Source: Cryptomeria japonica (taxonomy: Eukaryota; Streptophyta; Pinopsida; Cupressales; Cupressaceae). From it: a stretch of 64,000 nt of DNA. The position numbers and the translations under genes were made by a program. Where the stretch lies: the NCBI RefSeq assembly GCF_030272615.1, contig NC_081413.1:603942709-604006708 (forward strand), read 5' to 3'. This document shows, piece after piece, positions 11,366-23,384 of this stretch. How positions within the stretch are numbered: position 1 is the stretch's first letter; every line of letters begins with the position of its first letter. Under the pieces are notes generated by a model. That model saw only the letters and a program-made list of their open reading frames with translations. It did not search any database and had not been told where the DNA came from.

Positions 11366-12396
11366 ATAATTTAAACTTACCTTGTTCACTTGATTTTGAT
11401 TCCGTTATTCAAACATGCCTCCTCATTCTCGATATCCTTTTCCTGCTATAACCAATCATTCCTCGATATATTTCCTTCTCATCTTTGACCAGCAATCATT
11501 CTTTTATTCTTTGATGACAAGTTACTAACAATAAATCGAGCTCCCAAAATATTGATTTTGACATATATCTTACTCAGATTTAAAGGGACTTGAAATAATT
11601 CAACTATCTCCTTTTCCAATGGATGTCTGGCAAATTTTTATGATCTGTTATCTTCAATTTTTAATAGTCTCCTAATGCCTGTGGGCTCCTCCTTGGTTTG
11701 TGGTAGTTTTCCTCAATTTCTCTTTTCAACACCTTTTCGGACAACCTTAATTTTCATTCGATTTGTGATCTTCTCACAACAACGTCACAACTTCCTTGGC
11801 ACGGTCTACTTCACAATCACATCAGTGTTGGTTTGGCTACTTCCCTTCAGGTGACTGGGATCTTTATGAGAGGCATAATCTCCTCCTCTAGTCTATGATT
11901 GACAACATTTTAATAGATTTTTCTCTCTCTTTATGAAAAACTATCAGTTCCTTCTCATCTTGGATGCTATCAACTTTCTTTGATGGAGCAATTTTAGCTT
12001 GCTTCTTTGTTTTAGTCTTTTGCAACACTTCAGCACTGTGATCTCCTTTTCATCTTTTAGCTGACAACAATCTTCTTTTCTGCAATAGATGTTTGGTTTC
12101 ACATTCTAATCAATATCCATGATCTTCAAAAAAATTTCTATGCTCTTTTCTCTTGACTATAGCTATTTGGTTATTTGCTCACCTTCTTGTATAGCAGCTT
12201 ACTTTAACATTTTCTTTGGACTGCGACTTTTGATGTCTCACAATCTTCTGATATCTTAGAACCAAAACCTGTGACCTCTACCATTCTTTGACTCAAACTT
12301 CTGAAACGTGAATCACCTGAGATTTCACTTGATTTCTTGAGCTTTCCCACGATCAACTAGTTTTGATATGCTTCACGCCCAAGATCTACAACATTT

Positions 12397-12408
12397 GCTC
12401 TGTTACCA
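12397..12408 (-). other. Primer-binding site, initiator-Met-tRNA type
   Basis: Minus strand TGGTAACAGAGC, one base different from the common plant PBS TGGTATCAGAGC, placed just inside the 5' LTR. Confidence 0.6.
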
Positions 12409-12409
12409 C

Positions 12410-12674
12410 TCTAGTAAGGTGGGTGGAGAAAAACATAATAATTTGAACACAGAAAATAATGTCTTGTTGCACAAAAACATAGTTTTATCACTTCACTTAG
12501 AAGAATTGCATCTGGTTCTATTTATAGATGTCTTTTAGAAAGATGGAGAAATTTCTAGAAACATGTTTCACTGACTATTGGTTTTCTAGACTTTTCTTTG
12601 ACTGATCTTTCAAACTTGTGCATTTAATATGGTCCATGGTGGTAGATAGTAGAAATTACTAGAGAGTTCTAACA
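12410..12674 (-). repeat. 5' LTR of the G-patch LTR element
   Basis: Begins TGTTAGAACTCTCTAG on the minus strand at 12674 and ends next to the PBS. Includes CTATAAATAG near 12520, a plausible TATA box on the minus strand. Confidence 0.55.
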
Positions 12675-12741
12675 AGAAGTTTTTATTAAATGAAATAAGG
12701 GAATTACAAGAAGTTTTTATTAAATGAAACAATGGAATTAC
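12674..12741. repeat. Two-copy 34-bp tandem repeat at an LTR edge
   Basis: AAGAAGTTTTTATTAAATGA begins at 12674 and again at 12708, a 34-bp period with three differences in the second half. The repeat starts at the outer end of the 5' LTR. Confidence 0.7.
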
Positions 12742-13419
12742 AAGAATAAAGCTATGAATAAGTAACTAAAAGAAGTGAAAGACTATACAATGAGTCAATT
12801 AAAGAATAATTGAAGAAGTACAAATTATTTCATAACTTCAAAAAATAAATTATTCTGATTAAGAGGGTGCAAAATTTGGAAGTGAAAAATTTGTTCTTTG
12901 ATTACTGAAGCTTATTCATGACATCAACATTCTTTCAAAAAAAAATAGAATTCTCTAATTACTTCAATCAATATAAATAATAATAATAATAAAATTAAGA
13001 AATACTTTTGATGGTACTATTTAAACATGATATCTTTTAGGTGTATCCCATGCGATTCAATTTACTAATTTCAACTACATTCATTTTAATATTTTATAAA
13101 AATTATATAATAGCCTTATAATTGCTCCACTAAAGGAACAATCTGGCATTCATTTGTATTTTAAAATGGTGCTAAATTCACAAACAAAGAGGAGCACATT
13201 CGATGTTTGAAACATCTCGATAATGTTAAAGTGTTATCCAACATGATTTATTCTAGTGTTGATTACTTAGAAAGGGTTATCATATATATTTGCATGTTAG
13301 TTGTAAATAGTTTTTATTTAATGTGTCTTATATTGAATTTGAAGAATTTTTAATATATTTTTCTTATATTATATTAAGCGATTCAAAGATCATAAAAATA
13401 GGAAAAATTTATGGATAGA
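12742..13419. other. AT-rich spacer
   Basis: A/T-rich sequence with no coding or repeat-terminus evidence. Confidence 0.4.
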
Positions 13420-13480
13420 TGTATCCTTTTATGACAAATGTATCCTTTTATGACAAATGTATCTCTTTTTGACAAATTTT
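13420..13480. repeat. Three-unit 19-bp tandem repeat
   Basis: TGTATCCTTTTATGACAAA repeats with a 19-bp period from 13420. The third unit is diverged (TGTATCTCTTTTTGACAAA). Confidence 0.7.
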
Positions 13481-13615
13481 TAATAGATTTTATATTTCTA
13501 ATACTCTCAAATAAACATTATTTCTTCATAGAAAATAATTAGATAATAGAAGTTGCCTACAACATGTACAAATGAAGAACTTTTAATGTCAATGCCAACT
13601 CAAAAGTATACAAAC

Positions 13616-13985
13616 TTATCTATGCTCAAGGTTTGGTGAAGACATTTGTAAGCTACTCACCAGTTTGTATATTGAATAGCTTAAATTATTGAAGACATTA
13701 TCATGAGTAAAATGAATATGTAATTCAACATGTCCTGGGTAAACATGGGACATAGGATCCCTAGACAACTTAGACAAATTTTGAATACAAAAATACAAAG
13801 AAGTAGGATGAAGTTGTGGGTATTGAAGATACTCAAGAATTTGTCCAAGTCACATCACTTCATATGTTACATTGTAACATTAGATTGCTTCTTGCAACTC
13901 CATAAATAATAGTGACTCCATTATTAAAGTAGTAAACAAAGGTTGATTTTGTAGGTTCTATCCAACCTAGCTAATTTGAATCTAA
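13616..13985 (-). pseudogene. Ty1/copia RNase H relic
   Basis: The minus strand preserves scattered copia RNase H words across frames: PQLHPTSLY (normally followed by the CDN catalytic motif, here disrupted), then LSRDPMSHV and GHVELHIHFTHD, corresponding to the NPVFHxRTKHIExxxHFxRE region. Many stops and frameshifts. No LTR could be tied to it. Confidence 0.5.
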
Positions 13986-14489
13986 GAAACTAGTAAGTTT
14001 GAAGTAGTCATACTTTTAATATTCCAATACCAAAATTTTCTTTCCTCAAGAAGAAAGCATAGAATTTTGTTTTTGATTATATAAGAAGGGAGATGGCCCT
14101 GAACTGAGAACAATAAATAATTACATAGTTAAATATTCAGGCAAAGAATAACCACCCTGAGATCAAACAAAAAAAAGAGCCCTCCCTTCAAAAATAATAA
14201 AAAACTTTCATATTTTTGAAGCTAACTCTGCACATCCTAACTAACCTCTAGCTTCTAGAGTTATCATCCCACTTATAAACATTATTAATAAGCATACTAC
14301 TCAAGGTTTTATCAATAACATCAGTAGATAGCATATTACTAAAAGTCTTATCAGTCCTAGCATAATTAAAGTTAACATTAAAGGGTATGGAGACCCAACA
14401 CAACATCCTTAATATGAACATAAGCAAAAAGGAATAAAAAACCAGAACCCAAAGAGCAGCTAATCCTTCTTAACTAGATTGTAGTTCTG

Positions 14490-16590
14490 CTAGAGTCTCC
14501 TAAGATCATATTCCCAGGTGTCCATCTTCTCCTCGTCATCACCTGCAGCTTGCTCCATATGGCCTTGCTTCGACATCTTCTTCTTGTTCTTTTTAATCCT
14601 CCCTAACCAGAAACTATGCCTGGAACAATATTCTTCATAAACCCATTCGTAATGCAGCAAAGGGAGTTTAAGGCATCGCACAGGTTTTGGATTTTCTAGT
14701 TCTCTTCCTTGTTCCTCTTCTCGAGAGTAGCGACTCTCCCCGTCAGCTCCAATAAATTCTCATATAGATTATTGTTGTCATATGTTTTAATAGGGGAGTC
14801 CTAGGAATAGGGGACCATCTCCTCATCACCCGACAAATTACAGGCCTTAGGAATTTATTTCGGAGTATCTGAATCCTCCTTTGTGTCGTTGATGTCGTTC
14901 CCTTCTTTCTTGTCTTCCATTTCCTCTTTGAAATTCTCTTTAGGGTCATCCTCCTCCTCTTGGAAATCCTCATCTTCAGAGTTCTCAACGGATTTATCAT
15001 CCTCCTCCAAATCATAAATTTCCTCTAGATTTTTAACATTGGTCCTATTATCAGGTTTTTTGTTTTCCTCTTTTCTTTCCTTAGGACAAAACTTAGCTAA
15101 CCTTCTTTCCCCATAGCTGCTATCAATTTTGTCTTGTTCTAAAGGTTTTTCCTCCTCTTCATCCCAATTGTGTAGCTCTAGGTCTATTGTTATACTTTTT
15201 CTAGTAGACTCTTTACCAATTTTTTAATCTTTAACCAAGGAATTCTTAGGGGTTTCAAGATATCTCTTATCAAGGTTTACATCTAGCAAAGCAAGCTCTA
15301 GTGATTCTTTATCTAGGAGAGTAAGGGTTTGTTTTCCTATTTTCTCAGTAGAGGAGGTGGAGCCAAGTGAACAGTGAGACATAGGATTGACAAGCACAAG
15401 CTTGGAGGACTTCCCAGATATTTTTGAGAATTCCTATCATTCCCAAGTGTAGGGGACAAATTTATAAGGCTGGGAGAGTGGTCAACCAAATTTTTTTAAA
15501 GAAGATAGATAAGGCACTAGTGGAGTGGGGGGTTGGTGCCATTTTGAATGTAGGATTCTAAGGAAGAAAATAGAAGGAAAGGAAAATTGATTTTCTCCCC
15601 ATGCCTAATATGATTGAGAATAGGAAAATGATAACCGGCACAATAGTGTATCTACCTTCTAGCATAAAATACTTCATAACATAATAACTAACCATGGGGA
15701 ATGGTTTAGGAAGATCCAAGCAACCATACCTATTTTGAATTTCCTCCAGTTTCTCACCTTTCTTAAAGAATTTTTTCATAAACCCTTTGTAGTCACCACT
15801 GTTGCGTCTTTACACCCATTCACCCACATTCGATAGACTGGTAACCTCCGCTATATAATATTGCATCATAGTGAAGGAGATCCTCCCAATAGTCACTACA
15901 ACATTTTGCCAAGAGTTCCAGAACTACACTATCAAGGCCTTATTGTAACCCTTTATAGCTAGAAAGAAGGGGGTAAAACCAACATTCTGAAACAGCTCCC
16001 AAATCTCCTCATTGTCATGAATCCCATCACAATTTTTAGGCTTAGTTCTCATAAGAGGGCCCCCCATGTTGGAAGTAGGACAAACAAAGCACATATTATC
16101 TCTATGAAAATGACCCACGAAACAACTCAGGTTCTTCACAATCGCGGGAAAATGTAAAGAAATATTTCTGGAAAGGTCATTTATTAGATTTTTCTCACCG
16201 TTGTCCTCACATGTGTGATACCCTTTCAAATCATTAAACTTTAAGGCTCCATGAAAATAGAAAAATGTTGCCTTTACTTCTAATAAAAACCCAATCTAAA
16301 GAGATCCATTCAAAGTCATGAGCCTTAGTTCCCATACCAGCCTCTAGACCCTTTGGTTCCATGTCATCTCCATCATACATAGTCTAGTTGGAAAAAGAAC
16401 ATGTAAGCATAAGGTTCCAAATCACCCAAACCCCACCGTCATACTATAGGGGCCCACATAATTTTTCAAAATTTCAAAAAAGGTGGTCATTTAAATAAGT
16501 ACTCAAAACTCGACCATTAGAACCCTTGTTGGTGTTTGCCCTTGTTCCCCTGTTTACACCTAAGCCTTTCTTGAGCCAGAATCTCTTTGA
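14490..16590 (-). pseudogene. LINE ORF3 (copy a), unrecognised protein with acidic and coiled-coil tail
   Basis: Lies between the end of the LINE RNase H and the LINE 3' end. Conserved blocks in order: HDNEEIWELFQNVGF and KGYNKALIV (about 16000-15925), VVVTIGRISF with YIAEVTSLSNVGEWV (about 15900-15815), GDYKGFMKKFFKK with YYVMKYFMLEGRYTIV (15790-15640), HGEKINFPFLLFSSLESYIQ then NPPLH (15600-15505). From about 15435 one frame stays open with few stops to 14590: a linker, a strongly acidic part (15000-14890), and a coiled coil (YENLLELTGRVATLEKRNKE). A shift then gives a basic-acidic end closing at 14490. The same blocks occur downstream of the RNase H in the second LINE (24.0-25.0 kb). N-terminal limit uncertain. 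Function unknown; the block pattern resembles plant Transposase_32-type domains (inference). Confidence 0.6.
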
Positions 16591-16614
16591 GCTCCTTAGA
16601 GATTTCACTAAAGT

Positions 16615-19600
16615 TAAAAAAATTGACAATCCTCATTCCTCAGACCCTAATTGACAATAAGGTTGACTGCCATATTTTCCTCCTTGTAGGTATGCTGAAC
16701 AATAATACTCTCAAAGAGATTAAGGAGACTTTTACAATTGTTTATAATCCCACGGATCTCCCAAGGGGGGAAATGGAGTTATTAAGATAGTCAATGATCA
16801 AATTTGAATCTCCTTCCAAGATTACATTCCCTATCAAGATATGTTGAAGCCTAGAGAGGCCCATCCAAGTCACCAAAGCTTCAGCTCTGTTATTAGTGTC
16901 AATAGCCAAATTTATCCCATGTCCTTCAATCAACCTTCCCCCCTGATCTCTAATTAAGACACCCACCTCAGATAGACCAGGGTTACCTTTAAAGAAACCA
17001 TCAAAATTAGACTTGATCCAACCCGAATCTAGAGGGAGTCAAGTGTAGCTTTTTCTCAGTAACAAGTTATTCCAGTTAAGATTCAAGAAGTTATGTTGAA
17101 TGCCCCATTTTTTTCTTAGTGGAGGTCCAAAAAAGTACGTAAGACCTTGGAGATAACTGGGGAGCCCACATTGACATTTTCTCTCACCTGTTGTTTTATG
17201 ATATTGGTGAGAACATTGCTATTTTCCCTTTCTTCTCTGAAAAATCTGTTATTTCATTCCTTCGAGATGTTCCAAGATAAAATTGACAGAATTTGAAGCC
17301 ACATATTCTTCGCAACTAGGTGAGATTAGGGGGTCATAGTCCATTAATCCATGAAGTTTCTCATGGTTTAAGGATGAATCCAATAAATTTTCAAGTCCTT
17401 CAGAATAGCATCCCAAATCTCCTGAGCAAAACTACAATGTAGAAATATATGATCTATACTTTCTGTGTTCTTATAACAAGCTCACATCTATTGGCAAAGG
17501 AGAAGCCCCGCTTGTTAAGATTATAAATAGTTAGAATCCTTTCATGAGCCATAGCCCATGAAATTTTTTTTATTTTAGGAATTAGTTCTTTGATCCAAAT
17601 TTCTTTCCAATTGAAATTCTCTGCAGTATCTACCTCCATATCCTAGTAAGCCAATTTGGCAGTGAAGGTTCTCGATGAGTTGATTTTCCATATCCATTCA
17701 TACTCCATATGAGAGGAGAAAAGGGAACAATAAAGAAGAATATCTAAGAGCTCCTTAGCCTCCATCATAAGCGGATCTTTAACCTTCAAAAGGATATCAG
17801 AATGGTTAGTGATAGTCCCTTTCAAATTTCTCCAAGCAGCTCTCTCCCCTTGCCACACTATGTAGTCATGCACTTTCACCCCATAGCATCTACTTAGGAA
17901 GGCATAGATGTTTCTAAGATGTGGGCGATCAGTAAGGGCCTGGCAGTGTGCCCAAACATCTTTCCAGAAGTCAATTCTTTTTCCATTGCCCATAATAATT
18001 TTGCCATTCTTTTTCATGTCCTTTCTAGTTTTAGAAACATTATTCTGAATGGGGGAAGCAGAAGGTAGCTCGATAAAATTTATGAACTTATTAGAGATTG
18101 AAGTATGAAGGTATTTATCTCTTGGAATGCTGGTCCAATCCATCTCCCCTTCAAATAGGTGCCACCCATTTTCAGTTAATAGGGCTCTATTGAAGGTCTT
18201 AATTTTTCTTATACCTAGCCCCCCCATGTTCATAGGTCTACACACTTTTTCCCAAGCAACTAGGGAAATTCTATTTCTTTCTTCAGTTCTTGAACAAAGG
18301 AATCTATTTTGAATTCTTTTAATATTTTCCATCACAACCCTGAGCAATTTAGAAAGGGAAAGGTAATAGATAGGTAAATTTTATAGACATGATTTCACCA
18401 GTTGTAATTTGCCTACCATACTAAGGTGATTCCCTTTTCAGCCAGCTAGTTTCTTTTGGAACCTGTCAAGAATTTCATTCCAAAAGAATGAGGAAGGAAT
18501 GTTAGGGATGGGGGGAAGCCCAAGATAAGAATCAAGGAGGGTAGAAATTTGGCAAGCTAAGATAGTATAGATTTTAGCTTGAAGGGTGGGATTAACATTC
18601 ATGAAGAATAGATTGCTCTCTACATAGTTAATATATTGTCGAGAGATTTGAGCATAATTTTCCAAGATTATTTTCCAATGTTTACCCTCAAAGACATAGG
18701 CCTCTCCGGATATAATATTATCATCCACAAATTGCTGGTGCATGATAGGATCGAGAGTAGTAGCAGCCTTGACTTCTTTGAGAGAGCCAACTCTTCTGAT
18801 TTTTTTAATATTTCTGCCCAGGACTTCAACAACAATGATTAATAGGTAGAGAGGTAGAGGATCTCCCCGACGGGGCCCTTTTTTATTGGAGAAGTGGCCC
18901 TTTGGGATCCCATTAAGAAGGACAAAAAAGTTAGGGGTACAAACACATTGTTCTATCATTTTTAAGAATCTTCCTTTGAACCCAAATCTTTTAAGGACTT
19001 CAAAGAGGAAATCCCAAGAAAGGCCTTAGAGATATCAAGTTTAAAAGCCATGGCGGGTTTTTCATTATTCTCCATTGAGTGGATAAGTTCATGCATCACA
19101 ATTACATCATCATAAATGTGTCTACCTTTCACAAACCCTTTCTGATTACCAAAGATTAACTTATGAAGCCAGGGTTTTATTCTATTGACAAGACCTTGGA
19201 GAGGACCTTGTAAACCATGTTACAAAGACTAATAGGTCTGAAGACTTTGGTGGAAACAACATTATCATGTTTAGGGATTAAAGATATGAAAGTATCATTG
19301 ATCTCTTTATGGAGTTTACCTGTTATAAAGAAGTTCTTAACCGCATTGAACACATCAGCTCCCATGATATCCTAGTGATCTTGGAAGAAGGCAAGGGGAA
19401 ACCCATCCGACCCCGGGGCCTTACAAGGCACAAAGGAAAATAGAGCAATCTGCACCTCTTGCATGGTGACCCTTTTAGTCAGTATAGATAATTCCTCAAC
19501 CCCAATAACTTTAGGGATAACATCGAAGAGGTTGTGGGGGTTCTAGAGACCACTTTGGCCATTAGGAGAGTTTAAGCTAAGGAAATCAATGAAAAGAGCG

Positions 19601-20851
19601 GCCATTTCATCCTCATCCTCCACCATAGTACCATCTTATTTAAGGAGTTTCCTTATTATGTTTCTACTTTTGTTCTTGATTGTATATTGGTGGAAGAACT
19701 TAGTGTTTTTATCACTTTCATTTAGCCACTGTATCCTTGATTTTTGTTTCCAGAACACCTCTTCCTTTCTCTTAAAGAGAAGTCATTGATTTCTTAAATC
19801 CACTTCCTCTTTGTACTCTTTTTCAAGTGCAGTCATCTCTTCGATCTTAGTTTGAATCTTCCCCAAGCCATAAATAATGGACATTTTTTGTTCAAAGATA
19901 TTGCCGAAGGAGTATCGGTTCCAACCCTTGACCTCGTCTTTAAGAAGTTTAACCTTTTGAGAAATTTGGTACATAGGAGTGCCCAAGATTGGAATATTCC
20001 ACCACTATTCCACCAATATTCTGAAATCTAGGTGATGAGACCACATCATCTCATACTTGAAAGGGTAATATTTGTGATCAGAATGGTCATCCAACACCAA
20101 AAGGATAGCATTATGATCAGACCTCGATCTAGGGAATGAGCAAAGGGAAAAGGAATCAAAGTTCTCCCAATTAGTAGAGACCAACACCCTGCCTAGCCTT
20201 ACCTGAATCAAATATTTCCCGTGATGTTGGTTAGACCAAGTTAAATTAGAACCACTAATGTTAATGTCCATGAAACCAAAGGAGGAGATGAAATCAGCAT
20301 GATCAATCATACTCTCCGAGTAGTGCTCACAACCACCAGCTTTATCAGATGGGTATAAAGACGAGTTGAAATCTCCCCCAATCATCCATAGGTCATTCTT
20401 TTGATCTTGAATGAGACAACACAGAGTGGACCGAAGACAAGCTCTAGGGGACCTAGCATTAGGGGCATAAACATTAACAAGGTACCATTGGAGATTGGTT
20501 CTAAGATCTTTCATCCTGATAACCAGGCAAATTTTTTTCAGAGTGAATCAATGAGCCTTGAAAAAAAGTAGGGTTCCAGAGAGTGGCAATTCCCCCAGAA
20601 GCATCATCAAAGTCATAATTTAAGAAGGAGGAGGTAGCCCAAATGGAGTAAGTAGCCTTTTGAAAATTCTCCTTATTCAATTTAGTCTCTTGAATCATTA
20701 AAATATCCATCTTTTGCTCCATTATCTTACATCTTAACATATGTTGTTTTATCAAGCCATTCAAACCCTGAACATTCCATGAGAGGACTTTAATAAAAAC
20801 CAAAACCCAAAAAAATAACTCTAGCCACCTGAATAGAGACAAACCCAACAA
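16615..20851 (-). pseudogene. LINE ORF2: endonuclease, reverse transcriptase, RNase H
   Basis: Starts 8 bp after the end of ORF1. Endonuclease (20851-20005): SWNVQGLNG, IQETKL, VNVYAPN, GGDFNSS and the SDH motif are present, but the usual RLDRVL reads RLGRVL and a frameshift lies near 20510. RT (19986-18438): FRPISLCN, KGFVKGRHIYDD, KLDISKAF (followed by loss of the usual Asp), GPRRGDPLPLYL, and QFVDD for the catalytic box. Thumb and linker (18347-17450) hold GGLGIRKIKTFNRALL and a zf-RVT-like W..IW....PKIKK. RNase H (about 17020-16615): NFDGFFKGNPG, TNNRAEAL and LEGDSNLIIDY supply Asp, Glu and Asp; its C-terminal helix is in another frame (YKEENMAVNLIVN). Several stops and shifts; a dead copy of a plant L1-type element with an RNase H domain. 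Confidence 0.8.
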
Positions 20852-20859
20852 TGAGGAAA

Positions 20860-22290
20860 TTAAGTTTTCTTCTTTTTATTTTCTAAAAACCCTTCTAGGG
20901 TTGTTTGTTTCCCTATCGCTACCTCACGCTTTGCATCTTTTTGTCTAGTGTCTCTCAAAGAAGGTCGTCCACTCTTACTGTTGCCTGCCACATCCACTTT
21001 TTTATTCTTTTTATTCTTAGTGGCAACCTGTGTCCACTCTTTATCTTCCATTTCATCTTCAGTTAATCATAACTTTGACTTTGTTGGCAGAGGGGTGGAA
21101 GAGAATCCCAGAATGTGTAGATTTTCCTTTTTAGGGGTTAACATCTGGTTATCCTGATTAACATTTTCTTTATTTTGGGAGAGCACGTGAACTTTAGCTG
21201 CAATAACTGAGATTTCACATGGAGTAGCTTTCTCATTTTTCTCATGTCCTTCCTTCTATCTTAGGTCAATAAACAAGTCACTATTCCCTGAAGTCTCCAT
21301 GGCCAAGTGACAATCCTTAGGAGGATTCATAGGAAGTAGAGGGACTTCACACATCACTGCAACCACAGAGGAGGATGTTGTGTGGTCATCAAGTTATTTT
21401 CAATCTCCTGATTGGAGGGACCATCCAACACCATGGGGGCTTGCTCTAGATGATTCTTAATCTTATTGCTTTGTTCCTCTTCCAAAACATCCATACTTTT
21501 AGGGCACAATTATTTATGGTTGTCATTTCTTATACATGCTGAACTAAGATGTCCAAATGGCCATAACTTTGGCAGAAGGCTTTAGCATTCTCATACTCAA
21601 TAGGTTGAACAAAAGATCCTAGCTTAGAGAGGAGGGTAACCATAGTAGGTAGCACAGAGTTGATAGAAACATTAACACAAACATGTGCAAATAATAAACG
21701 TGATCTGCATTGTGTAATACTATCAATAGAAAGGAACTTCCTAAAGGAGCTCGTAATCCCTTTGAGAATCTCTGGATTCCTGAACTCAAGTGATAGCCCA
21801 GGGAGACGAATCCATGTAGGGGCCATAGCACCAAGATCAGCCTAGGGATCAAGGTTAGGTTTCCATTTTCATAAGGAAAGGAAGTGTATGTTCCCATAGG
21901 TCCAAGGCCCATCCATGAGAGTACTAGACATATCCGATTGATTAGTGAAGCTAAAAAGGAAGAGGCCATTAGCCATATCACTAACGTACACACTTCCTTT
22001 AAACTTCCACCTAGTAGCAACCCATTTTTTCACCAAGTCTAGAGGAGGAAAAAATACCAGAAACTTTCCAACCAAGGAGAGGCTTAGTTAAGCAATAGCT
22101 GAGTTCACTAACACATCAACTACCTCTACCTAATGTTCACAAACCACACATCTATCCTGGGGAGTTGGACTATCAGAAGATGTCCCCATCTTCATAGGGC
22201 TTCCACCCTGGAGTTTCTCCACATAAGTCAAAGATTCAAGCTCTACAAAAATATCAAAATGGTACTGAGGAGAAGAAGGGTGACATGATG
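20860..22290 (-). pseudogene. LINE ORF1, DUF4283-like nucleic-acid-binding protein
   Basis: N-terminal part contains LTYVEKLQGGSP. From about 22075 comes VGKFLVFFPPLDLVKKW, FKGSVYVSDMANGLFLFSF and DGPWTYGNIHFLSL, the DUF4283 layout found in ORF1 of plant LINEs. APTWIRLPGLSLEF and SRLLFAHVCVNVSI follow. The zinc knuckle that should follow is degenerate (AFCQSYGHLDILVQHV, one cysteine missing). The last 63 codons (21051-20860) are basic, starting MEDKEWTQVATKNKKNKK. The protein would bind element RNA. Interrupted by stops and frame changes, notably between 21490 and 21060. Confidence 0.7.
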
Positions 22291-22729
22291 AATCTACCAC
22301 GAGAGGGTCCTCCTAAAAAAGTGGGGCAGTCACGTACAACCAGGTTATGGGACCCAACCTATTGGGAGCCCCGAAAAGGCCCCCACAGATATAGAAATAA
22401 AAAACAAAAAAGGAGGCAAGAAACACACGAGGAAATGCTAGCTGGAAGCAGCTAATGGAGGGCTGCCATGAGAGCTAACCGAGGGTTTTTTTTGGAAAAT
22501 TTGTTGCTACCATGATTGTTGCAACTATGACATTGATAGTTGTTAATTAATGAATTGTTGACAAATTTATCCCTTATATTTAGCTTTGTTATTTCCTCCA
22601 AACAGTCCACCAACATTTCTACAATTGTTAACTTCTCCTATTGCTCCATCATTTCCAACTTGATGAAAACTATTAATCATTTCTTCATAGCTCTTATTAG
22701 AATTTTGTTTGTATCTAATCAATTACAAT

Positions 22730-22960
22730 TTTATAGGTTTCATGAAATCAGATGCCAATATTTGAATTTCATAAGATAGGTTCATGAGTATTAGTTAAGT
22801 AAATTAAATTTCCTATCAAACTCTTATATAATATTTCATCAACTTCTTCACAATTTGGGTCTTTAGTGAATGTGGTTTCTATATCGATTGCTATTGATGA
22901 ATCTTTCTTGTCTTACATTTTTAACAATGTAACAATTCCTTTAGTGTGCTTCATTGAAAA
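22730..22960 (-). pseudogene. Ty1/copia RT C-terminal relic
   Basis: Minus strand encodes EEVDEILYKSLIGNLIYLTN, the stretch that in copia elements follows the RT core (usually YRSxIGSLLYLTxTRPDI). Upstream words are broken by stops. It lies just outside the LINE 5' end, so the LINE probably inserted beside or into older copia DNA. Confidence 0.5.
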
Positions 22961-23384
22961 AAAAAAACTCAAATACATCTTTTATTTAAATTCTAAGAAA
23001 TTAATGATGTAAACCAAGATCATACACATTAATATTGCTTACCATATATTTGATCAGTTCAAATATAAATAATTGATTAGTGATAGTGATGAGAAAATGA
23101 TCAAAAAATCATACAATGAAAATTAACTTGTTAAAAATAAATAAATTTTATAAATTTTGAACAAAATTGATTCTAAAGTTCCCCTAAGAAAAAGAACTAA
23201 TCAATTTTTTTATACCACCCTCAAGGAACCTATTTCAAACCACATACATGTTTTATTTTCTTTTTTCAACAAAAATAGGAGATTGTATCTCATATACCTT
23301 CCATATTGAATTTCAATTTCGGAATACACCTTTGAAATCCATTTGGTTGGATTTTTATTTATGTTGAGAAGTGAGTGCTATCAT

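Larger units (their letters stand above)
9903..12674 (-). mobile_element. Small non-autonomous LTR retrotransposon with G-patch ORF
   Basis: Two related LTRs flank about 2.3 kb on the minus strand. Both begin TGTTAGAACT and share the words TTCTACCA, ATATTAAATGCACAA/ATATTAAATGCACAAG, AGATCAGTCAAAGAA and CTATAAAT. A primer-binding site (TGGTAACAGAGC) follows the 5' LTR at 12397-12408, and a purine tract precedes the 3' LTR at 10085-10095. The interior holds a coiled-coil and G-patch-like frame but no protease, integrase, RT or RNase H. No matching target duplication was found. The element is old: the LTRs differ in length (about 265 and 182 bp) and at many positions. Confidence 0.6.
14060..22487 (-). 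mobile_element. Near full-length L1-like LINE with RNase H and a third ORF
   Basis: Minus-strand non-LTR retrotransposon of about 8.4 kb. Order: 5' leader (22487-22290), ORF1 with a DUF4283-like domain and degenerate zinc knuckle, ORF2 with AP-endonuclease, RT, cysteine-containing linker and RNase H, then an extra ORF (ORF3), then a T-rich 3' region ending near 14060 with TATAATCAAAAACAAAA. That end resembles the tail CCCTTTAATCAAAACAA of the plus-strand LINE at 25.3 kb. The 5' boundary is set by GC-rich sequence CCCTCGGTTAGCTCTCATGG giving way to AT-rich flank. No convincing target duplication was found. All ORFs carry stops or frameshifts, so it is inactive. Confidence 0.75.

Noticed and set aside
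21619-22020. 133-codon minus-strand frame
   Set aside because: Out-of-frame reading of LINE ORF1; the DUF4283-like motifs are in the overlapping frames.
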